DNA of 64,000 bases from Aestuariimicrobium soli. Its GTDB lineage: Bacteria; Actinomycetota; Actinomycetes; Propionibacteriales; Propionibacteriaceae. The DNA is taken from assembly GCF_051192575.1 (NCBI RefSeq), contig NZ_JBPJSQ010000003.1, forward strand, positions 434,001 through 498,000. The letters are read 5' to 3'. Made by a program: the position numbers and the translations under genes. The notes below the pieces were generated by a model. That model saw only the letters and a program-made list of their open reading frames with translations. It was not told the origin of the DNA and made no database searches. Shown in pieces: positions 30,897-39,492 of the stretch (its first letter is position 1; every line of letters starts with the position of its first letter).

Positions 30897-31313
30897 CTAG
30901 TTCTCGAGCAGGCGGTTGAGAATCGTGGTGGCCTCGGCGAGGATCTTCTGCTCCTCGGGGGTGCAACTGCGCACCCGCTCGACCATCCAGTGGTCGCGGC
31001 TGCGGCGGCCGTCGTGCAGCGCCTTCAGCCCCACCTCGGTGATCGTCAGGATGCGGGCCCGGCGGTCGTCCTCGTCGACGGCGCGCGAGACCATGCCGCG
31101 GTCTTCGAGCTCCTTGACCGTGCGGCTCATGCTGGGGGCCGAGACCTGCTCGCGCTCAGCTAGCTCGGTGGCGGTCTTCACCCCGTTGTCGAGGGCGGCC
31201 AGCACGGTGAACCAGTGCGGGGGAATGGAGGTCGCCTGCAGCCGCACGCGGCGGGTGATGCGCATGCAGGCCGCGCGCAGGTCGTGGGCGATGTTCGAGG
31301 TGGCAAGGGTCAC
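30897..31313 (-). CDS. MarR-family regulator of MFS exporter
   Basis: A 138-residue winged-helix protein with the recognition region ATELAEREQVSAPSMSRTVK and wing DEDDRRARILTITEVG. GTG at 31313 gives the standard MarR length; an in-frame ATG at 31361 would add 16 residues and lies in a TATA-rich promoter-like stretch, so it is less likely. It forms an operon with the MFS gene and is divergent from menE, sharing a gap of under 100 bases; its operator could therefore affect menE too. Confidence 0.88.
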   Translation of the reverse strand: MTLATSNIAHDLRAACMRITRRVRLQATSIPPHWFTVLAALDNGVKTATELAEREQVSAPSMSRTVKELEDRGMVSRAVDEDDRRARILTITEVGLKALHDGRRSRDHWMVERVRSCTPEEQKILAEATTILNRLLEN

Positions 31314-31396
31314 AGCCGGGTTCCCGGTTCTTGGCGGGGAATGATTACGTGGGCTAACCATATAGGCTGCCGACCGCCTCGGGGGGTCACGCCCAC

Positions 31397-31402
31397 TAGG
31401 CT
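31397..31402 (+). promoter_or_regulatory. -10 box TAGGCT for leaderless menE
   Basis: TAGGCT, then 7 nt, then GTG 31410. A second TATAGGCT occurs at 31361-31368, where the divergent marR promoter would also lie. Confidence 0.5.
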
Positions 31403-31409
31403 GACGCGC

Positions 31410-32615
31410 GTGAGTGGCGTCATCCGCACCTGCCGGCCCGACGAGCTGCCAGCCCTGATCGACGACGCCCTGGCCGAGCGCTGCTGGCTCGCGCCGCTGG
31501 AGCCGGGCCCGGAGACCTCTTGGCGCGACGCAGACCTGCCCGAGGGGAGCGCCGACGGCGGGGTGATCGTGGCCACCTCGGGGTCGACCGGCCAGCCCAA
31601 GGGCGTGTGCCTGTCGGGTGCCGCGCTGCGCGCCGGGGCCCTGGCCACCGAGCGCGTGATCGGCCGCCGCGACTGGGTGGGCGCCCTGCCGCTGCAGTAC
31701 GTGGCCGGACTGATGACCCTGGTGCGCTCCCGGGTGGCCGGTGCCGACTTCCTGCCCCTCCCCGCCTCGCTGCAGGGGCTTGCTGAGCTGCTCCGCGGAC
31801 GACCGAACCGTCCCGCCGTGGCGTCGATCGTCGCCACCCACCTGCACCGGGCGCTCGCCGACGACCCGGCCATGCTCGCGGGGCTGCGTGCCTGCTCCGA
31901 GGTGCTGGTCGGCGGTTCGGCCATTCCCGCCGACCTGCTGGAGCGGGGGCGCGCCGCCGGGGTCAACGCGATCGCCACCTACGGCATGAGCGAGACGGCC
32001 GGCGGCTGCGTCTACGACGGGGTGCCGCTGCCCGGCGTCGACGTGGCCATCGCCGAGGGCGACGGCCGCATCTCGATCGCCGGTCCGATGATCTTCTCCG
32101 GCTACCTGGGCCTCCCCGAACTGACGGACGAGACCCTCGTCGACGCTCGCGTCGTCACCCGTGACCGGGGTCGCTGGCACGACGGGCGACTCGAGGTGCT
32201 GGGCCGCGTCGATGACGTGGTCATCACCGGCGGGGTGAACGTCGACCTGGCCCGGGCCCAGGCCGTGCTCGACGCACAGGCAGTGGACTCCCGGGCCACG
32301 GACTCCCTGGCCATGGGGCGAGCAGTGCTGGTGGCCGTGCCCGATGACGAGTGGGGCTCCATGATCTGCCTGGTGGTTGAGAACAGGCCAGCGGTTGAGA
32401 ACGGGCCAGCGGTTGAGAACGGGCCAGCGGTTGAGAACAGGCCGGTCGAGGAGGGCCCCTCGTCCGCTGGCGCCCTCGAGGACTGGCGCGACCGGCTGCG
32501 GGCGGCCGGGCTGCAGCCTGCGGCCCTGCCCAAACGGCTGGCGGTGGTCGCGCGCCTGCCCCGCACCGTTTCTGGGAAGATCGACCGGCAACGACTGCTC
32601 GACCTGTTCGGCTGA
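31410..32615 (+). CDS. menE: o-Succinylbenzoate-CoA ligase
   Basis: A 401-residue acyl-CoA synthetase (shorter than the 450-490 common in MenE). VATSGSTGQPKGVCLSG is the AMP/phosphate loop, YGMSETAGGC the A5 motif, and LPRTVSGKIDRQ the C-terminal lysine motif. It activates o-succinylbenzoate with ATP and CoA in menaquinone synthesis. Residues 323-346 are four tandem copies of a VENRPA/VENGPA hexapeptide inserted between the large and small domains. Placed beside menA, menC and menD, the assignment is firm. Start GTG is apparently leaderless. Confidence 0.92.
   Translation: MSGVIRTCRPDELPALIDDALAERCWLAPLEPGPETSWRDADLPEGSADGGVIVATSGSTGQPKGVCLSGAALRAGALATERVIGRRDWVGALPLQYVAGLMTLVRSRVAGADFLPLPASLQGLAELLRGRPNRPAVASIVATHLHRALADDPAMLAGLRACSEVLVGGSAIPADLLERGRAAGVNAIATYGMSETAGGCVYDGVPLPGVDVAIAEGDGRISIAGPMIFSGYLGLPELTDETLVDARVVTRDRGRWHDGRLEVLGRVDDVVITGGVNVDLARAQAVLDAQAVDSRATDSLAMGRAVLVAVPDDEWGSMICLVVENRPAVENGPAVENGPAVENRPVEEGPSSAGALEDWRDRLRAAGLQPAALPKRLAVVARLPRTVSGKIDRQRLLDLFG
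32376..32447 (+). repeat. Four 18-bp in-frame tandem repeats in menE
   Basis: Units GTTGAGAACRGGCCAGCG at 32376, 32394, 32412 and 32430 are almost identical (R is A or G; the last unit diverges at its end). They encode VENRPA, VENGPA, VENGPA, VENRPV. Multiples of 18 bases keep the frame, so copy number could vary without breaking menE. Confidence 0.9.
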
Positions 32616-32672
32616 GCTGCCCGTTCCCAGATTTCGGCCCGAGACGTCGACAGACCCAGCGAGAGGTGAGGC

Positions 32673-33611
32673 ATGGCCACGTTCGAGCAATGGCTGGAGG
32701 GTGCCCGTCCGCGCACCCTTCCGGCTGCCACGGCCCCCGTGCTGGCCGGTGGCGCCACGGGCCTGCTGCGACTCGACGGGTTCGGTCCCGGTGGCGACCT
32801 CTCCGAGCGGGCCGGCACCGGCGGATTCGGCCTGCACTCGTGGGCGATCCTGGTGCTCTGCTTGGTGCTCGCCCTGGCCCTGCAGGTCGGGGTGAACTAC
32901 GCCAATGACTACTCCGACGGGGTGCGCGGCACCGACGACGAGCGCGTCGGGCCGCTGCGTCTGGTGGGGTCGAAGGCCGCTCGTCCGGGCCAGGTGAAGG
33001 CGGCGGCCTTCGCGTGCTTCGGCGTCGCAGCCGTGGTGGGTCTCGTGCTGGTGCTGCTCACCCAGCACTGGTGGCTACTGGTGGTGGGCGTCGCGTGCAT
33101 CGCGGCGGCGTGGTTCTACACCGGCGGCTCGCACCCCTACGGCTACGCCGGGTTGGGCGAGGTGATGGTCTTCCTGTTCTTCGGGTTGGTGGCCGTCTGC
33201 GGCACCCACTACCTGCTCACGGGCGGCCTGACGGTTACTGCCGTGGTGGTGGCCGTGGCCGTCGGCTGTGTGGCCTGCGCCCTGCTGGTGGCCAACAACC
33301 TGCGCGACATCGTCGGCGACCGGCAGGTGGGCAAGCGCACCCTGGCCACGCGGCTGGGCGACCGCGGCACCCGCTGGTTCCACCTGCTGCTGGCGGCGGC
33401 CACCGTCGCCGGAGTGGTGGTGGCCGCCGGGCTGGCCGACTGGTGGCTGCTGACCGGGTTGCTCACGCTGATCGCCCTCGTGCCGTCGGTGGCGACGGTG
33501 TTGCGCGGGGCGTCGGGGCGTGCGCTGATCCCGGTGCTCAAGCAGACCGGTCAGGCCGAGCTGCTGCTGGGCATCGGGCTGCTCGCCGGTGCCGTCGTCG
33601 CCACCTGGTGA
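32673..33611 (+). CDS. menA: 1,4-Dihydroxy-2-naphthoate polyprenyltransferase
   Basis: A 312-residue UbiA-superfamily membrane enzyme with about 8-9 helices. The Asp-rich prenyl-diphosphate site is VNYANDYSDGVRGTD; the second is NNLRDIVGDRQVGKRT. It attaches the polyprenyl chain to dihydroxynaphthoate, giving demethylmenaquinol. A GAGAGGTGAGGC ribosome site precedes ATG 32673. It follows menE by 57 bases. The N-terminal WLEGARPRTLPAATAPVLAG is typical of actinobacterial MenA. Confidence 0.95.
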   Translation: MATFEQWLEGARPRTLPAATAPVLAGGATGLLRLDGFGPGGDLSERAGTGGFGLHSWAILVLCLVLALALQVGVNYANDYSDGVRGTDDERVGPLRLVGSKAARPGQVKAAAFACFGVAAVVGLVLVLLTQHWWLLVVGVACIAAAWFYTGGSHPYGYAGLGEVMVFLFFGLVAVCGTHYLLTGGLTVTAVVVAVAVGCVACALLVANNLRDIVGDRQVGKRTLATRLGDRGTRWFHLLLAAATVAGVVVAAGLADWWLLTGLLTLIALVPSVATVLRGASGRALIPVLKQTGQAELLLGIGLLAGAVVATW

Positions 33612-33717
33612 GGTCACGGACGGGTTGCGGCTGAGCGCGCCCCCTTGAAGCCCGCCCACCCGGGTGGTGAAGTGGGAGAACCCCGCGTCGACCTTCCCCG
33701 ACATCACGGAGCGCCCC

Positions 33718-33738
33718 ATGAAGACCAGCCAGTCATGA
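33718..33738 (+). CDS. Six-residue upstream ORF coupled to next gene
   Basis: The GGAG ribosome site at 33708-33711 is placed for ATG 33718, not for the main start. From there a frame of MKTSQS ends in TGA that overlaps the next ATG (33735) as ATGA. Both starts share ATGAAGACC, so the leader may be a small duplication of the original start. It could control re-initiation. Confidence 0.4.
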   Translation: MKTSQS

Positions 33739-35105
33739 AGACCCGTCACAAGGTGCTGATCGCCTCCGCCGCCACCGCGGCCGGTGTCGCCGCGCTCGCC
33801 GGCAGCATCGACCAGGGATCCCTCGCCCGCACCGTGCTGCCCAAGCCCCGCCGGCGAGGACTGCCCGCCGGGCTGGCCGGCGACGTGAAGTACCTGCGTC
33901 GGGCCGTGCGGCGGCTCGAGCTGGGGGCCAGTCAGGCCCAGTGGGTCGCCTTCCTCGACGTGCTCACCACCCGACCGGCGGGCAGCATCGACGAGCTCAC
34001 GCTGACGGCCTCGGAGGCGCTGGCTCAGTTCGACAATGCGGCGACCGGCCTGCTGACCACCAGCGCCCACCGGCTGCCCGTGCGCTTCAGTTGGATGGCC
34101 GACGACCTGGTGGTGGTGAAGACACGCGCCGAGCACGCCTCGCTCGTCGGGCATCGGGTGCTGCGCATCGCCGGCGGTGAGCCTGCCGACGTGTGGCCCG
34201 GGTTCGTCCGTTTTCTCGGCGGCGGCACCCGCTCGTGGCGACGCAACCGCACCGCGTGGTTCTTCACGGTGCCCGCGGCCCTGCAACGGGTGGGCCAGTT
34301 GGCCGACGCACGCAGCCCGGTGCGCCTCGAGACCGAGTCCGTCGACGGGGTACGCACCGTCACCGACCTGGTGGCCGACCTCGAGGCGCTGCCCGGCGGG
34401 CCACTCGCCGACTTCCGCGACCGATTCCCCGGCGACGCGGGGCTGGGCACCCGCGGATGGGTCACCGCGCTCGACGACCTGCCCGCCGAGCGCCTGCCCG
34501 TCTCGCAGCGCCACCTCACCGAACCGCTGTGGCACACCCGCATCGGCGACGCCAGCTACGTGCGTCTGCTGGGCACCCCCGAGGGCGGGAACCCCTCGTC
34601 CGCTGCCGTGCTCGACGTGGTGGCGCGCATCGCGGACGACGCGCCGGCCAGGTTCGTGGTCGACGTGCGCTACGCGGCCGGCGGCGACTACCGCGAGGTG
34701 CTTCCCGTGGTGAAGGCGATCGCCGAACGCGCCCGCGCCCTGAGCGTGCCCATTCGCGTGGTGATCGGCCCCAACACCATCGGCGGCGGGTTGATCGCGG
34801 CGAGTCAGGTGCTGGCCCGCGCCCCCGAGCGCACCCTGCTGGTCGGCAACGAGGTCGGGGACGAGCTCAAGTTCCGCGGGCAGGGGAGGGTCGTGGTGCT
34901 GCCCCGGTCGGGACTGACGGTGCAGTTGTGTCATGACTGGCACGACCTCTCGCACGACGCCTCGCTGTGGGGCGACGTGTGGCTGCCCGACAAGTTCCTG
35001 TTGCAGGGGGTGGGGGAGTTCCGCCCCGACCTGGCGGTGCAGAACACCTGGCGGGACTACCTCGGGGGTACCGACAGCATGCTCGAGGCGGCCCTGAGTG
35101 CCTGA
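33735..35105 (+). CDS. S41-peptidase-like protein of unknown function
   Basis: A 456-residue protein in the menaquinone cluster. The N-terminus (KVLIASAATAAGVAALAGSI) is a possible signal anchor. The C-terminal 180 residues have the pattern of a ClpP/crotonase-like S41 peptidase core: RFVVDVRYAAGGDYREVLP for the 'DLRxNxGG' strand, then VPIRVVIGPNTIGGG where active S41 enzymes have a catalytic Ser after 'T/S-x-S-A', then GQGRVVVLPRSGLTV. The nucleophile Ser appears to be missing, so it may be inactive or differently used. Translation seems coupled to a six-residue upstream ORF. Confidence 0.6.
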   Translation: MKTRHKVLIASAATAAGVAALAGSIDQGSLARTVLPKPRRRGLPAGLAGDVKYLRRAVRRLELGASQAQWVAFLDVLTTRPAGSIDELTLTASEALAQFDNAATGLLTTSAHRLPVRFSWMADDLVVVKTRAEHASLVGHRVLRIAGGEPADVWPGFVRFLGGGTRSWRRNRTAWFFTVPAALQRVGQLADARSPVRLETESVDGVRTVTDLVADLEALPGGPLADFRDRFPGDAGLGTRGWVTALDDLPAERLPVSQRHLTEPLWHTRIGDASYVRLLGTPEGGNPSSAAVLDVVARIADDAPARFVVDVRYAAGGDYREVLPVVKAIAERARALSVPIRVVIGPNTIGGGLIAASQVLARAPERTLLVGNEVGDELKFRGQGRVVVLPRSGLTVQLCHDWHDLSHDASLWGDVWLPDKFLLQGVGEFRPDLAVQNTWRDYLGGTDSMLEAALSA

Positions 35106-36162
35106 CAGATGGGTGCGTGAGGTGGGGGTGCCTGAGGTGAGACTGCCTGACTGGGTGGAGCAGGTGGCCGGCTACGGCATCGACCTGACCCTTCGGTTCC
35201 GCGGCATCGATCGGCGCGAGGGTCTGCTGCTGCGTGGCCCGGCCGGCTGGGGCGAGTTCAGCCCCTTTCTCGACTATTCCGGGGACGAGCTGGTGGGCTG
35301 GTGGCGCGCCTGCGAAGAGGCCTGCACCCAGGGCTTTCCCACCCCGGTGCGCTCCCGGGTCGAGGTCAACTGCACGGTGCCGGTCACCACTCCCGAGCGG
35401 GCGCAGCAGTTGGTGGTCGAGCAGGGCTGCCGCACCGCCAAGGTGAAGGTCGCCGACCCGCGCTCCGACCTGGCCGCCGACCATGATCGACTGCGGGCCG
35501 TGCGCGAGGCCCTGGGCAGCTCGGGTCGGGTGCGGATCGACGCGAACGGCGCCTGGTCGGTCGATGACGCCCTCGAGGCCATCACTCGCTTCCGCGACGT
35601 CAATCTCGAGTACGTCGAGCAGCCGTGTGCCACCGTCGAGGAGCTCGCCGAGCTGCGAGTGCGCCTGGCCCGCGCCGGCATCGACGTGCCGATCGCCGCG
35701 GACGAGTCCATCCGGCGCTCCGGCGATCCCGAGCGGGTGGTGGCCCTCGATGCGGCCGACATCGCCGTGCTCAAGGTGCAACCGCTGGGTGGGGTGCGCC
35801 GCTGCCTCGAGTTGGCGGAGCGGCTCGGGCTGCCCGTGGTGGTCTCGAGCGCCCTCGAGACCTCGGTGGGGTTGGCGATGGGGGTGGCGCTGGCCGCCGC
35901 CCTGCCCGATCTGCCGTATGCCTGCGGACTGAACACCGCGACCCTGCTGCGGGGTGACGTGGTGCCCGACCGGTTGATCGCGGTCGACGGTGCGCTGCCG
36001 GTGCACCCGGCGGGCGTGGTGGCCGATCCGACGCTGGTGCGGCACCATGAACTCGCCGACGACCGACGGGCCGTCTGGTTCGAGCGACTCACCGACACGG
36101 TGGGTCGGGCTGGCTCGGCCGAAATTCACCACCGGTCGGGCGCGGAAAGGGAGCGTTCGTGA
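35098..36162 (+). CDS. menC: o-Succinylbenzoate synthase
   Basis: A 354-residue enolase-superfamily enzyme. The catalytic set is readable: lysine in CRTAKVKVAD, metal ligands in RIDANGAW, EYVEQP and AADESI, and the second lysine in AVLKVQPLGG. It dehydrates SHCHC to o-succinylbenzoate. GTG 35098 overlaps the upstream stop by 8 bases; later GTGs at 35113 and 35128 are alternatives within a short GTGCCTGA-type repeat. Its stop overlaps menD as GTGA. Confidence 0.93.
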   Translation: MPDRWVREVGVPEVRLPDWVEQVAGYGIDLTLRFRGIDRREGLLLRGPAGWGEFSPFLDYSGDELVGWWRACEEACTQGFPTPVRSRVEVNCTVPVTTPERAQQLVVEQGCRTAKVKVADPRSDLAADHDRLRAVREALGSSGRVRIDANGAWSVDDALEAITRFRDVNLEYVEQPCATVEELAELRVRLARAGIDVPIAADESIRRSGDPERVVALDAADIAVLKVQPLGGVRRCLELAERLGLPVVVSSALETSVGLAMGVALAAALPDLPYACGLNTATLLRGDVVPDRLIAVDGALPVHPAGVVADPTLVRHHELADDRRAVWFERLTDTVGRAGSAEIHHRSGAERERS

Positions 36163-37799
36163 GTTCACCGGAGCTGGCGCGCGCCGTCGTCGCGACCTTG
36201 ATCGACTCTGGGGTGCGTGAGGTCGTGCTCAGCCCGGGCTCGCGCAATGCGGGGCTGGGGCTCGCGTTGGCCACCGCCGACGCCGCCGGCCTGCTGCGCC
36301 TGCACGTGCGGGTGGACGAGCGCACCGCCGGCTTCCTGGCCCTCGGTCTGGCCAAGGCGGGTGCCGATGTCTTTCCGCCCGCGCCGGTGGCGGTGGTCAC
36401 CACGTCGGGCACGGCCGTTGCCAACCTGCACCCGGCCGTCGCCGAGGCCCGCCACTCGGGTCTTCCGCTGGTGGTGCTCTCGGCCGATCGTCCGTTGTCG
36501 TTGCGGGATTCCGGATCGAACCAGACGACCCGCCAGCTCGACCTGCTCGCCCCGCACACCCTCGACTGCGTGGAACTGGCCGACGAGTCGGGCGCGCCGG
36601 CCGTCTGGCGGCGGCAACTGGTGCGCGCGCTCGCCATCGCGAGTGGGGTGCGCACCCGCCAGCCCGGCCCGGTGCAGGTGAACCTGGCCCTGGCCACGCC
36701 ACTGCTCGACCCCGCCCTAGTGCGCGACGACTGGCTGCCCCGACCGGGGGTGTTGCCGGTGGCGGCGGCCCGGCCCGCCGAGCCGACCATGATCGCTCCC
36801 GGGCCGCGCACGGTCGTCGTCTGTGGCGATGCCACCCCCTCGGTCGGACGATCCGCCCGTCGTCTCGCCGAACGCCTGGGAGTCCCGCTGCTGGCGGAGC
36901 CCTCGTCGGGGGCGCGCTCGGGTGCGTGCGCGATCGCCGGGGTGGCGGCGGTGCTGGGGAGTGAGCTGGCCGCCGAGGTGGAGCGGGTGATCGTGTTCGG
37001 GCACCCGACCCTGTCGCGGCCCATGACCCGCCTGCTGTCGCGCAGCGATGTCGAGTTGATCATGGTCAGCGAGCGGGCCGACTGGATCGACACGGGCTGG
37101 GCCGCCACCAGGGTGGTCGACAGTGTCGAGGTGGAACGTCTCGAGGTGGAACGTGTCGACGCTGAGGGGGGTGAGGCTGCAGACCCGTCGTCCGAGACCT
37201 GGCTGCGCAGCTGGATCGATCATCCGCTGGCTGGCGGGGCCGCACCCGACCAGTGGGGGGCCGACCTGGTCGTCCAGAGCGTGCTCGCCGCCCTCGCCGA
37301 CGACGAGGTGCTGATGCTCGGGTCGTCCTCGGTGGTCAGGTGCGCCGACCGGGCGCCCATCGGCACCACTCATCGAAACCACGGTGAGCCGCTCGTGCTC
37401 GCCAACCGTGGGCTGGCCGGCATTGACGGCACCCTGTCGACCGCGCTGGGCGTGCGCCTGGCCACGGGACGAGCCACGACCGCGCTGGTGGGCGACCTGA
37501 CCTTCGTCCATGATCTGGGTGCCCTCGTCGGGGGCGAACTGGAGGAGTCGCCCGGCGTCAGGGTCGTGGTGGTGGACGACCACGGTGGCGGCATCTTCGC
37601 CGGGCTCGAGCAGGGGGAGCCGGTCTATGCGCGCCACTTCGCGCGCGTCTTCGGCACTCCCCAGCGCACCGATCTGGCGGCGGCCGCCCGCGGGCTCGGG
37701 GCAGAGGTCGTCGAGGTGGACTCGGCGGACGAGCTGGCCGCGGCCCTGAGCGGCCCTCACCCTGAGCAGGGGTGGCAGGTGCTGGTGGCGCGCGTCTGA
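36159..37799 (+). CDS. menD: SEPHCHC synthase (thiamine-dependent)
   Basis: A 546-residue ThDP enzyme joining isochorismate and 2-oxoglutarate. The N-terminal DSGVREVVLSPGSRNAGLGL and HVRVDERTAGFLALGLAK carry the cofactor-activating Glu; TTSGTAVANLHPAVAEA and SADRPLSLRDSGSNQT follow. The ThDP/metal motif is LVGDLTFVHDLGALVGG with DDHGGGIF. The GTG start overlaps the menC stop. A short VEVERLEVERV duplication (15-bp repeat near 37126-37155) lies in the linker before the third domain. Confidence 0.95.
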   Translation: MSSPELARAVVATLIDSGVREVVLSPGSRNAGLGLALATADAAGLLRLHVRVDERTAGFLALGLAKAGADVFPPAPVAVVTTSGTAVANLHPAVAEARHSGLPLVVLSADRPLSLRDSGSNQTTRQLDLLAPHTLDCVELADESGAPAVWRRQLVRALAIASGVRTRQPGPVQVNLALATPLLDPALVRDDWLPRPGVLPVAAARPAEPTMIAPGPRTVVVCGDATPSVGRSARRLAERLGVPLLAEPSSGARSGACAIAGVAAVLGSELAAEVERVIVFGHPTLSRPMTRLLSRSDVELIMVSERADWIDTGWAATRVVDSVEVERLEVERVDAEGGEAADPSSETWLRSWIDHPLAGGAAPDQWGADLVVQSVLAALADDEVLMLGSSSVVRCADRAPIGTTHRNHGEPLVLANRGLAGIDGTLSTALGVRLATGRATTALVGDLTFVHDLGALVGGELEESPGVRVVVVDDHGGGIFAGLEQGEPVYARHFARVFGTPQRTDLAAAARGLGAEVVEVDSADELAAALSGPHPEQGWQVLVARV

Positions 37800-37809
37800 C
37801 GCGGCCGGC

Positions 37810-39492
37810 TCAGGTGCGGCGCAGCCAGTCCCGCACCGCCCAGGTGGCGCGCACGTCGTCCTCGTTGTACTCCAGCAGGCGGGTGACGGCGACCGACCGG
37901 GTCTGCTCGGTGTCGCCGGCGACGGCCTCGGTGAACCAGCCCTGGGAGGCCAGCCCCGACGGGTCGGGGTCGCGCCACCGGAAGCCCGGGCCCTCGAAGG
38001 CCACCACCTTCAGCCCCAGTCCCTGCGCCCCGAACCAGTGGTCGCGCACGCTCGCGAACAGGTCGGTGAACAGGTCGCGGCGCTCCAACAGCGTGAGCAG
38101 ATGGGCGTCCTTCGACATGGCGCCGACCTTGGCCAGGTGCACCAGCTCGTAGTCGGAGTAGTGGTAGACCTGCGCGTCGCGGTTCTCGCACAACCGCACC
38201 AGCCAGGCCGCCGCACGGGCAGCCAGCTCGCACTCCTGCTCGTCGTCCAGTTCTCGGAAGTCGGCGAACGACTCGTACCAGACCTTCGAGGAGGCCCGGT
38301 CGTGCACCAGGAAGCCCCACAGATAGATGCGGTCGTCCCGGCTGGTCTCGATGTCGAAGTCGATCTCGAGGTCGTGCTCGGGCAGGTCGGCGGGAATCTC
38401 GTTGAGCCGCTCGAGGTTCACCCCTTCGGCGATCAGCGTGGCGCGCCGGGCGGCCAGCCGCAGGCGCTGCTCACCACCGGGTCGATGCTGCACCTCGGGC
38501 AGGTAGGCCGGCAGCAACGCCTCGATGTCGGCGCTGACCAGGTCGTTCACGGTTGAGACGCCAAGTTTGCGCAACGCCCCGATCTCGCGCACGTCGAGCG
38601 GCGACTTGTTGATCTGCATGCTCAGGTCGTCGTCGTCCAGTGCCGGCGCGCACACCGACCACCACTGGCAGGAATTGCACTCGCGGGTGACGATCGGCTG
38701 CACCATCAGCCGGGCCGACTCCGCGGTGTGGGCCTGGGCGGTCTGGGCCACCTTCACCCGGAAACCGAACTCGTGGTCGTAGCGCTCGAGGGCGGAGCGT
38801 CGCTTCCACCCCGAGCTGGCGGTGCGCGAGAACGCGCGGAACCCCTTGTGCAGCAGGTTCACCCAGACCACGCCCAGGTCGCCGTCGAGGTCGGCGATCT
38901 GGTCGGTGCCGATCAGCGCACCCGTGGGGCACCCCTCCGCGACCCAGCCGATCTCGTCGAGCAGGCGCCAGAAGTGGGCCAGTTGCAGGGCGTCGCGCTC
39001 TCGTCCGCCCCGAAAGCTGGCCTCGTCGGGCACCTGGGCGTCGTCCAACCACGGGCGCGCCAGCGGCGCCACCCAGACCCAGGGGTCGGTCATGCGCTGG
39101 CGTTCCAGCACCCGGTGGCGCTTGATGCGCAGCGGCAGGTAGCCGGGTGACCCGTCGGCGCGGTCGGCACCCCGGACGAGGGCCTCGGGGTGGCCCTTGC
39201 GGTGTCCGGAGATCGACCACGGCAGCCGCGGGCCGAGGATCAGTGGCGCACCGTCGGCCACCGCCTGGCGGGTGAGCACCAACGCATCGGGGCAGTCACG
39301 CAGGTCGACCGCGCCGGGGGCGGAGGCGAGCACGGGGTAGACCTCGTCCTTGAACAGGTTCGCGCCCGCGAACCGCTCCTGCTGCGCCGCCTCGTCGGTC
39401 GGTGCGGGCGGGGCGAGCGGGTCGTACTCGTGCTGGGTCTTCACCGGACAGCTCTCGGCCGCGTAGGCCCCCAGCATGATCATGGTCGGCAT
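37810..39492 (-). CDS. TM0106-family RecB-like / RNase H-fold nuclease
   Basis: A 560-residue putative nuclease. The N-terminal half is a RecB-like segment ending in a cysteine cluster (CNSCQWWSVC, with an earlier Cys) that probably binds a metal cluster. The C-terminal half has an RNase H-like DEDD pattern: EIDFDIETSRDDRIYLW, VYHYSDYELVHLAKV and YNEDDVRATW. Between them lies a helix-hairpin-helix-like stretch (LRKLGVSTVNDLVSADIEALLP). It is convergent with menD and directly follows menG, its start touching the menG stop. It may act in DNA repair; no gene context specifies it. Confidence 0.8.
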   Translation of the reverse strand: MPTMIMLGAYAAESCPVKTQHEYDPLAPPAPTDEAAQQERFAGANLFKDEVYPVLASAPGAVDLRDCPDALVLTRQAVADGAPLILGPRLPWSISGHRKGHPEALVRGADRADGSPGYLPLRIKRHRVLERQRMTDPWVWVAPLARPWLDDAQVPDEASFRGGRERDALQLAHFWRLLDEIGWVAEGCPTGALIGTDQIADLDGDLGVVWVNLLHKGFRAFSRTASSGWKRRSALERYDHEFGFRVKVAQTAQAHTAESARLMVQPIVTRECNSCQWWSVCAPALDDDDLSMQINKSPLDVREIGALRKLGVSTVNDLVSADIEALLPAYLPEVQHRPGGEQRLRLAARRATLIAEGVNLERLNEIPADLPEHDLEIDFDIETSRDDRIYLWGFLVHDRASSKVWYESFADFRELDDEQECELAARAAAWLVRLCENRDAQVYHYSDYELVHLAKVGAMSKDAHLLTLLERRDLFTDLFASVRDHWFGAQGLGLKVVAFEGPGFRWRDPDPSGLASQGWFTEAVAGDTEQTRSVAVTRLLEYNEDDVRATWAVRDWLRRT

